A DNA stretch of 11,585 nucleotides from JBNKFQ01 sp050289385. Lineage in GTDB: Bacteria > Pseudomonadota > Gammaproteobacteria > Pseudomonadales > Porticoccaceae. Position 1 is the first letter of the stretch, and every line of letters starts with the position of its first letter. The notes beneath the pieces are model-generated. The model did no database searches. It saw only the letters and a program-made list of their open reading frames with translations, and was not told where the DNA came from. Both the position numbers and the translations under genes were made by a program. Below, in pieces: positions 7,785 through 11,585 of the stretch. The stretch lies in the NCBI GenBank assembly GCA_050289385.1, contig JBNKFQ010000201.1:1-11585 (forward strand). Direction: 5' to 3'.

Positions 7785-8301
7785 CGTATTTCTCTGTTTT
7801 TCGCAGGGTATCCATATCACTTTCTATCTGTTGAATACCTTTGATGGTGTTCTCCAGGGTCTCTTGCAATTTTTTGTGTTCAGCTTCCAGACTCTTGAAT
7901 TCGATCTTCAGATTCTGGTAACTACCTTCGATCAAATCGTAGGCCTTCGATTGAGCCTGAATCAAGTTGAACAAGGCTTGTTTTTCCTGAGTCCATTGTG
8001 CGTGGTTGGCAAGTTTTTCCAGCGTATTGCGCAATACGCCCGGCGTGCGAGCCGGATCACATGATGCAAGTAATAACAATTCAAATAGCTGGTTTTCTGC
8101 AGCAGAATCACGACGAATAACTATTTGTGCAGCCCGTTCAAGGTCGGGTAACGCGCAAAATTGTCGCCGTGCTGATAACAGGGCTGATATTTCACTCTGG
8201 CTATTGGTTGGTGGCAGGGGTGAAGGTGGACTTTTTGTTTGCCAGGATTCACAGCCTGCCAACAGGCATATGCAAAAGAATCCGATAAATAATCGTAGCA
8301 T
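7774..8301 (-). CDS. qseG: QseG-like outer-membrane lipoprotein of the glrK-glrR operon
   Basis: A 175-residue lipoprotein between kinase and regulator, the position of qseG (yfhG) in E. coli. The signal ends in the lipobox LLAGC (13-17) with Cys17 as the lipidated residue; Glu at +2 favours the outer membrane. A Pro/Ser-rich linker (about 22-32) is followed by a helical region. The C-terminus (~118-170, including YQNLKIEFKSLEAEHKKLQ) has heptad-like charge spacing and is probably a coiled coil. It is clearly shorter than E. coli QseG (about 237 residues as I recall). The ATG at 8301 overlaps the glrK stop as TGATG, with AGGGAG upstream; a GTG one codon earlier is also possible. In enterobacteria QseG interacts with the sensor kinase and modulates it; the same role here is inferred from synteny and topology, since sequence conservation in this family is low. 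Confidence 0.8.
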   Translation of the reverse strand: MLRLFIGFFCICLLAGCESWQTKSPPSPLPPTNSQSEISALLSARRQFCALPDLERAAQIVIRRDSAAENQLFELLLLASCDPARTPGVLRNTLEKLANHAQWTQEKQALFNLIQAQSKAYDLIEGSYQNLKIEFKSLEAEHKKLQETLENTIKGIQQIESDMDTLRKTEKYDDQ

Positions 8302-9746
8302 CACAGATGGTCTCCCTGGGCAAATGGAAAAGTCATCTCAAAGGATGTTCCGCTGCCCGGTGTTGATCTGACGGCAATATTGCCGTTTAGGTTTGTTACA
8401 CACTCTTGAACAATCGCCAGGCCAATACCATTTCTTGGTACCGTATCACGCCGCCCGGCCTCACCTTTATAAAACGGTTTAAAAATTAATGGCAGTTCGT
8501 TTTCGTCGATGCCTGGCCCGGTATCACTAACTGTCAATTGCCAGTGATCAGTATCCGATTTCCAGGTTACTGAAATATCGCCGTTAGCGCCTATAAAGTG
8601 CCAGGCGTTGCTCAGCAGGTTGCTCAAAATCATATCCAGTGCGGTGGGATCGCAATGAATGGTTTTCGGTTTTCCCGAAAAATTCCAGTGCACTTGTCGG
8701 GGTTTTCCTGCTGAGCTAATTTTTTGGCGAATGCTTTCACAAAGACGGGCTATATCCAGTGGCTGCCAGGTGGGGATCAAGCCATGGGATACCGCATTGT
8801 AGTTGAGCAATTGTTGAATCAGGCCCTGCAAGTTGTGCGCGCTGCCAAGTAAAATGTCCAGCACATGTTTTTGCTCTTCCCGCAAGGGGCCAGCGGTTTT
8901 GTCACGCAGCAGGTTGCCAGCTTCGATAATGGCGGCCAACGGGGTTTTCAGTTCGTGGGTTACGTGCTGGATAAACGCCATTTTTTGCTGATCGGCAGCA
9001 CCAATTTGCTGTCGCATCCACTCCAGGTTTTCTCCCAACGCCACCAAATCTGCAGGGCCGGTAACATGAATTGGTTTGTGCCACTGCTGCATGCCTAATT
9101 GATTGATGGCGCGATTCAGACTGAGAATGGGGCGCGACACCATCACTGTGCCAAAAACCATTAACAGCAATGCGCCGGGCATCGTCAGCATACCCAATAG
9201 CCGCAATCGATCGACCACCTGGTTAAAGTGGGTTTCTTCCTGTTTGACAGATGCGTGAATGTAGTCGTCTATGCCCGCCGACAGGCGGTCAGCGCGTTGA
9301 CGCATATTGCCCAGCAACGCAGTAACCTCCTCTGAGGGTATTGCCTCCGGGCCAGAAGACAGCTGTTGCTCTGCCTGTTGCGCGGCTTTGGTTATACCGG
9401 GCACCAGACTGCGCAATTCCGTTTGCGTGCCAAGTGCTTCCTGTAACAACTGGCTGTTGCTGTCCAGTGTCACGAATTTGTTTCGGTACAACTGCAGGAA
9501 ACTGTCGTCCTTGAGCAGCATATATTGTCGCGCCAACCGCGCCATTTCTGTCGCCTCTTCCGACAGGGTGGCATCAAGAGTATTGAGGCGATCCATAGCT
9601 TGCATCAAATTGCGCTGATTAACGGTTTGTTGCTGCAAGGCGTATGTGGCGTAGGTAATGGCAATTAACAGCGGTAGCAAAGCCAGGGCGGTAGCGCCCA
9701 GCCACAGTTGCATCAGAGTGAATCGTTTGAGCCCTTTGTGTCGCAT
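8301..9746 (-). CDS. glrK: Sensor histidine kinase GlrK (QseE)
   Basis: A 481-residue inner-membrane kinase, close to the length of E. coli GlrK. TM1 is at about 14-36. A helical periplasmic region (about 37-180) is Gln/Glu/Leu-rich and looks like a four-helix-bundle sensor. TM2 is at about 184-206 and is followed by a HAMP linker (about 207-258). The HisKA helix has the phospho-acceptor His264 in THELKTPLAAI. The ATPase domain shows the N box LSNLLSNAWHF (374-384), G1 box DTGPGI (408-413), F box FKPFYKG (422-428) and G2 box NGIGLAIV (439-446). All catalytic residues are present, so it should be active. Its stop overlaps the qseG start, marking one operon glrK-qseG-glrR. The glnB gene that follows glrR in E. 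coli is absent here. The start at 9746 has no strong Shine-Dalgarno; the Met at codon 12 is an alternative but would remove the basic segment before TM1. The stimulus is unknown. Confidence 0.9.
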   Translation of the reverse strand: MRHKGLKRFTLMQLWLGATALALLPLLIAITYATYALQQQTVNQRNLMQAMDRLNTLDATLSEEATEMARLARQYMLLKDDSFLQLYRNKFVTLDSNSQLLQEALGTQTELRSLVPGITKAAQQAEQQLSSGPEAIPSEEVTALLGNMRQRADRLSAGIDDYIHASVKQEETHFNQVVDRLRLLGMLTMPGALLLMVFGTVMVSRPILSLNRAINQLGMQQWHKPIHVTGPADLVALGENLEWMRQQIGAADQQKMAFIQHVTHELKTPLAAIIEAGNLLRDKTAGPLREEQKHVLDILLGSAHNLQGLIQQLLNYNAVSHGLIPTWQPLDIARLCESIRQKISSAGKPRQVHWNFSGKPKTIHCDPTALDMILSNLLSNAWHFIGANGDISVTWKSDTDHWQLTVSDTGPGIDENELPLIFKPFYKGEAGRRDTVPRNGIGLAIVQECVTNLNGNIAVRSTPGSGTSFEMTFPFAQGDHL

Positions 9747-9825
9747 GGAATTTTCGCTTGCGAGAAAACCCCATTCTGCCCATAAAAACGCATTGTTGCA
9801 AATAGGATACTTTCTAACTTGATGA

Positions 9826-9854
9826 AATATATAAATATTTAATTTTTAAGTTAA
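9826..9854 (-). promoter_or_regulatory. Candidate sigma-70 promoter for glrK-qseG-glrR
   Basis: Reading the minus strand, TTAACT (complement of 9849-9854) and TATATT (complement of 9826-9831) are separated by exactly 17 bases in a very AT-rich stretch, about 80 bases before the glrK start. The surrounding AT-richness makes chance matches likely. A TGTTGCA half-site (9794-9800) lies downstream of the predicted start, and the full TGTTGCA dyad lies immediately upstream, so the activator could also act on its own operon. Confidence 0.4.
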
Positions 9855-9857
9855 ATA

Positions 9858-9875
9858 TGTTGCAAAAATGCAACA
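9858..9875. promoter_or_regulatory. Putative enhancer (UAS) dyad for the sigma-54 activator: TGTTGCA-N4-TGCAACA
   Basis: A perfect 7+7 dyad, TGTTGCA (9858-9864) and TGCAACA (9869-9875), with an AAAA centre. Its centre is about 95 bp upstream of the predicted sigma-54 transcription start, inside the usual range for NtrC-class enhancers, and the 18-bp geometry suits a dimer of a Fis-type HTH. A further exact copy of TGTTGCA stands at 9794-9800, 64 bp away (about six helical turns). It differs from the TGTC-N10-GACA site described for enterobacterial GlrR, so assignment to GlrR rests on position and adjacency. Confidence 0.5.
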
Positions 9876-9935
9876 AAAAAATGTCGAAATGAGTGCGCGT
9901 TAATTTAACTTATTGATTTTTATGAATATTATTTT

Positions 9936-9951
9936 TGGCACGCGGATTGCT
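9936..9951 (+). promoter_or_regulatory. Sigma-54 (RpoN) promoter in front of the EF-hand gene
   Basis: TGGCACG (9936-9942), four bases, then TTGCT (9947-9951). This matches the -24/-12 consensus TGGCACG-N4-TTGCW at every fixed position, with the invariant GG (9937-9938) and GC (9949-9950) 10 bases apart. It faces right, away from glrK, with a predicted start near 9962. Such promoters need an NtrC-class activator, and the only one visible is the adjacent glrR. Confidence 0.88.
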
Positions 9952-9961
9952 ATGTGTTAAT

Positions 9962-10088
9962 TGCGGGAGGTTGCAGGAGATTGCCAGGGGCACGATGTAG
10001 GGGCTCCGTATATGCAAGCCGGTGCCTGCCCTGAATCCATGAATAGTTCATGCAACTGTAGTTCAAGTAAAGCAATGAGGAGAGAACC
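9962..10088 (+). other. Structured 5' leader of the EF-hand transcript (possible small RNA)
   Basis: About 127 bases separate the predicted sigma-54 start from the ATG. CAGGG-GCAC (9985-9993) pairs with GTGC (10022-10025) and CCCTG (10029-10033) across a 3-nt bulge, with GGCT/AGCC (10002-10005/10017-10020) inside. CATGAA (10038-10043) and TTCATG (10047-10052) form a perfect hairpin with a 3-nt loop. GTTGCA (9970-9975) can pair with TGCAAC (10051-10056), competing with that hairpin. No start-stop reading frame of note is present. Whether this is an ordinary leader, a riboregulator or a processed sRNA cannot be settled from sequence. The rest of the 9747-10088 gap holds the promoter elements listed separately. 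Confidence 0.35.
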
Positions 10089-10361
10089 ATGAAAGTACTA
10101 ACTGTTTTAGTGACAACTCTTACCCTGACCGGTTTTGTTATGGCCGCTCAGCCAGGTGAGGATGATCCAAAGAAAACCTTCAAAAAGCTCGATCAGGACA
10201 AAAATGGCACACTGAATATGGAAGAAGCAGGTACCGGCGGTATTACCAGTTCGAGCTTCACGCAGCTTGATGCCAATGCTGATAAAGCTCTGGACTGGCA
10301 AGAGTTCCTGGCGTTGTACAAGGATGGATCCGATAAGAAGCCAACGTCCGACCGCAAGTAA
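10089..10361 (+). CDS. Small exported EF-hand protein
   Basis: A 90-residue protein with a signal peptide (MKVLTVLVTTLTLTGFVMA, cleavage about 19/20), so the mature form is ~70 residues, periplasmic or secreted. Two EF-hand loops are complete. Loop 1 is DQDKNGTLNMEE (35-46), with Asp/Asp/Asn/Thr/Asn/Glu at the ligand positions and the central Gly. Loop 2 is DANADKALDWQE (61-72), with Asp/Asn/Asp/Ala/Asp/Glu but Lys where the central Gly is usual, so its affinity may differ. Flanking FKKL and FTQL helices are present; the tail is Lys-rich and disordered. The ATG at 10089 follows GAGGAG (10077-10082). The gene is monocistronic, lying between a sigma-54 promoter and strong terminators, beside glrK-qseG-glrR. 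By fold it should bind calcium; its function is unknown. Sensor accessory, calcium buffer and envelope-stress factor are all guesses. Small EF-hand proteins of this kind are common but mostly uncharacterised in marine gammaproteobacteria. Confidence 0.88.
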   Translation: MKVLTVLVTTLTLTGFVMAAQPGEDDPKKTFKKLDQDKNGTLNMEEAGTGGITSSSFTQLDANADKALDWQEFLALYKDGSDKKPTSDRK

Positions 10362-10417
10362 TATGATCGCAAGTAGCCCGAGATCGTAAGTGATGAAATT
10401 GTAAATAGTTGCAAGTG
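10353..10417 (+). repeat. Five degenerate copies of YGYAARTR at the 3' end of the EF-hand gene
   Basis: CGCAAGTA (10353-10360 and again 10368-10375), CGTAAGTG (10385-10392), TGTAAATA (10400-10407) and TGCAAGTG (10410-10417) recur at spacings of 15, 17, 15 and 10 bases. The first copy includes the last codons and stop of the EF-hand gene, and each later copy carries TAG or TGA at the same place. This looks like decayed short tandem duplication of the gene end; a regulatory role is possible but unsupported. Confidence 0.4.
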
Positions 10418-10419
10418 AC

Positions 10420-10459
10420 TTAGCGGTATTTGCCTCCTACCCCCTTACCGCTAATTTTT
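10420..10459 (+). terminator. First Rho-independent terminator of the EF-hand gene
   Basis: TTAGCGGTA (10420-10428) pairs perfectly with TACCGCTAA (10446-10454) around a 17-nt loop and is followed immediately by TTTTT (10455-10459). It lies about 60 bases past the stop codon. Confidence 0.75.
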
Positions 10460-10483
10460 GAGGCCTTATGGGCCTGCTTTGGG

Positions 10484-10507
10484 GGGGCCGCAAGGCCCCT
10501 TTTTTTT
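10484..10507 (+). terminator. Second, very strong Rho-independent terminator with GCAA tetraloop
   Basis: GGGGCC (10484-10489) and GGCCCC (10494-10499) pair perfectly around the stable GCAA (GNRA-type) tetraloop, followed by eight T's (10500-10507). A small hairpin, AGGCC (10461-10465) with GGCCT (10471-10475), lies between the two terminators and shares bases that could pair alternatively with the GGGGGGGCC run. The doubling indicates that the sigma-54 transcript is tightly separated from the tetR gene. Confidence 0.92.
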
Positions 10508-10537
10508 CTGGACGCAAAGCTGTTCAGGCGATATAGT
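10508..10537 (+). promoter_or_regulatory. Candidate promoter of the TetR-family gene
   Basis: TATAGT (10532-10537) differs from the -10 consensus at one base. A poor -35 (CTGGAC, 10508-10513) stands 18 bases upstream. Transcription would begin near 10544, directly before the GACC-N4-GGTC operator, which is consistent with autorepression. Confidence 0.3.
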
Positions 10538-10550
10538 TGCTCCTTAAGCC

Positions 10551-10562
10551 GACCGACCGGTC
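10551..10562. promoter_or_regulatory. TetR-type operator: GACC-N4-GGTC
   Basis: GACC-GACC-GGTC is a dyad with a 4-base centre; its right half, GACCGGTC (10555-10562), is itself a perfect palindrome. The motif resembles the GACC-N4-GGTC operators known for NemR-like and other TetR-family repressors. It lies 70 bases upstream of the tetR start, so autoregulation is likely. Confidence 0.6.
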
Positions 10563-10632
10563 TTTATTGGCTGTATGCCGACACCATTCCCAGGCCATTT
10601 GGCGAGCTGGTGATATTGCGTGAACCGTTCCC

Positions 10633-11235
10633 ATGAATAGAAACATGAATAAAAAACAGCTATCTGCGAAAAGAACCCGACAGCTTGTTCTCAATGCGGC
10701 CAGGGATATTATTTCTGCCGAAGGCAGCGTCGGTTTGACCAGTCGTAACCTCATTGATACGGCAGGGATTAGCAAAGGAGCCCTGTATCACCATTTTGAC
10801 AGTCTGGACGATGTTGTGCTGGCAGTTATCAATGAAAAAATCGAACTTTCCGTTAACCAGGACAACATAAATAGTTTTCTTGATTCTGGTCCGATATCGG
10901 TTTCTGAGTTTTTGGATTTTGTTGAGAGTCGATTATACCGTCAACTTGATGGCGAAATGGATAATATACTCTTCGACGTGAAGATTTTACCTAAGGTTAT
11001 TACAAATAATTACATTCGCTGCAAGATCGAGCAAATAAACTCCGAGTGGACTGAAAAGCTGGTGAATGTCCTGGGTTCTGATCTCGGTAAATCTGAAAAA
11101 AAAGCACTGATCGCTCTCGTGCTTGCTACGTTATCCGGTTTGGCGGTAAATCACCTGATAGACAGGGACCGAAAAGCGGCTAAAGCCCAGTGGTTGTTAT
11201 TCAAGTCCATGGTGTTGAATCAATTTGTGAATTGA
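10633..11235 (+). CDS. TetR/AcrR-family transcriptional regulator
   Basis: A 200-residue protein, normal length for the family. Residues 15-70 form the TetR DNA-binding domain: TRQLVLNAARDIISAEG (helix 1), then the helix-turn-helix LTSRNLIDTAGISKGALYHHF (35-55) with the hallmark GALYHHF, then the helix-4 start SLDDVVLAVI. The remainder is all-helical with no recognisable ligand signature, so the inducer is unknown. The ATG at 10633 has no obvious Shine-Dalgarno; the Met at codon 5 (10645) is an alternative that leaves the domain intact. A GACC-N4-GGTC operator lies upstream. The exported amidohydrolase gene begins 151 bases downstream on the same strand but has no matching operator in front of it, so whether it is a target is unclear. 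Confidence 0.92.
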   Translation: MNRNMNKKQLSAKRTRQLVLNAARDIISAEGSVGLTSRNLIDTAGISKGALYHHFDSLDDVVLAVINEKIELSVNQDNINSFLDSGPISVSEFLDFVESRLYRQLDGEMDNILFDVKILPKVITNNYIRCKIEQINSEWTEKLVNVLGSDLGKSEKKALIALVLATLSGLAVNHLIDRDRKAAKAQWLLFKSMVLNQFVN

Positions 11236-11245
11236 CAATTTTTTT
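11215..11245 (+). terminator. Weak Rho-independent terminator overlapping the tetR stop codon
   Basis: TCAATT (11220-11225) and AATTGA (11230-11235, including the TGA stop) pair perfectly around TGTG. TTG/CAA (11215-11217/11236-11238) can extend the stem across an internal loop, and seven T's follow (11239-11245). The stem is AT-rich, so efficiency is uncertain. Confidence 0.4.
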
Positions 11246-11386
11246 CCGCGTTTTTTTACGTCTGGCGTTAAAAGAACTGGCCAGGCGACGACCTGAAGTA
11301 ATCCATAAAATCGTAATCTACAGAGTAGTTAAACGTAATCCAGGCGTGAGTCCAGCCTGAATACAATACAACAGGAGTCACACACA

Positions 11387-11585
11387 ATGAAACGCATAAT
11401 AAACGGCGCTCTGAGCAGTCTTTTCTGTTTGTTGGGCACGGCAACTTTAGCGGTTGCAGACAACCCCGATAGCAAAGAAGAAAATAACTGGAATATAACC
11501 GATACCGGTCAGCCATATACGGATGCCCGTTTTACCGTTACCGAAGGCACATGGATGACCGTGGATGTAAGTCCGGACGGAAAAA
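11387..11585 (+). CDS. Exported amidohydrolase with N-terminal TolB-like beta-propeller (3' truncated by window edge)
   Basis: Only the first 66 codons are visible. The ATG at 11387 follows AGGAG (11373-11377). The product starts with a signal peptide (MKRIINGALSSLFCLLGTATLAVA, cleavage about 24). A segment ending in EGTWMTVDVSPDGK then follows. That phrase, normally continued by a strand such as TIVFDLLGDIY, is the first blade of the TolB/PD40-type propeller that precedes the amidohydrolase (imidazolonepropionase-like) domain in a common family of exported hydrolases. The catalytic domain lies outside the window, so the enzyme class is inferred from this N-terminal signature alone; a plain TolB-like propeller protein remains possible. 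The intergenic stretch 11246-11386 holds a small CAGGC/GCCTG dyad (11341-11345/11355-11359) and no clear promoter. Confidence 0.7.
   Translation, partial: MKRIINGALSSLFCLLGTATLAVADNPDSKEENNWNITDTGQPYTDARFTVTEGTWMTVDVSPDGK

Noticed and set aside
9882..9899. TGTC at 9882-9885 as half of the enterobacterial GlrR site TGTC-N10-GACA
   Set aside because: The bases at the GACA position (9896-9899) are CGCG, so the second half-site is missing.
10430..10636. 68-codon plus-strand frame across the terminators and tetR promoter
   Set aside because: It starts inside a terminator loop and runs through both terminators and the operator.
1..11585. CRISPR arrays, tRNA genes, insertion sequences or phage genes
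   Set aside because: No regularly spaced long repeats, cloverleaf-like genes, transposases or integrases were seen.

Overview
The window reads as chromosomal DNA of a marine-type gammaproteobacterium, probably Cellvibrionales- or Alteromonadales-like. I infer this from the gene families: a FecR plus STN-type TonB receptor pair, a glrK-qseG-glrR triad, secreted serine hydrolases and a TolB-propeller amidohydrolase. Composition looks moderate in GC by eye; it was not computed. There are no tRNA or rRNA genes, CRISPR arrays or intact insertion sequences.

Left part (1-4093): the end of a fecR anti-sigma gene, a ~166-bp MITE-like element with ~29-bp inverted ends, then a large TonB-dependent receptor with an N-terminal STN signalling domain. 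This is the FecR/FecA half of a cell-surface signalling system; the ECF sigma gene is expected just left of the window. Behind the receptor is a weak terminator and the orphaned C-terminal (DUF3471-like) end of a serine hydrolase, with no usable start.

Minus-strand block (4094-9746), in order of transcription: glrK (sensor kinase), qseG (short lipoprotein), glrR (sigma-54 response regulator), an XRE-type regulator with an uncharacterised C-terminal domain, and a secreted beta-lactamase-fold serine hydrolase. glrK, qseG and glrR overlap by a few bases and match the enterobacterial glrK-qseG-glrR (qseE-qseG-qseF) order.

Regulatory core (9747-10632): divergent from glrK lies a near-perfect sigma-54 promoter (TGGCACG-N4-TTGCT). 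About 95 bp upstream of its predicted start is a perfect dyad, TGTTGCA-N4-TGCAACA. The promoter drives a ~127-nt structured leader and a small exported two-EF-hand protein, closed by tandem terminators. In enterobacteria GlrR activates the sRNA gene glmY beside glrK through sigma-54; here a putative calcium-binding protein gene, or its leader RNA, occupies an equivalent site. This is the most interesting hypothesis in the window.

Right part (10508-11585): a TetR-family regulator with a GACC-N4-GGTC operator in its own promoter region, a weak terminator, and the start of an exported amidohydrolase with a TolB-like propeller, which runs off the right edge.
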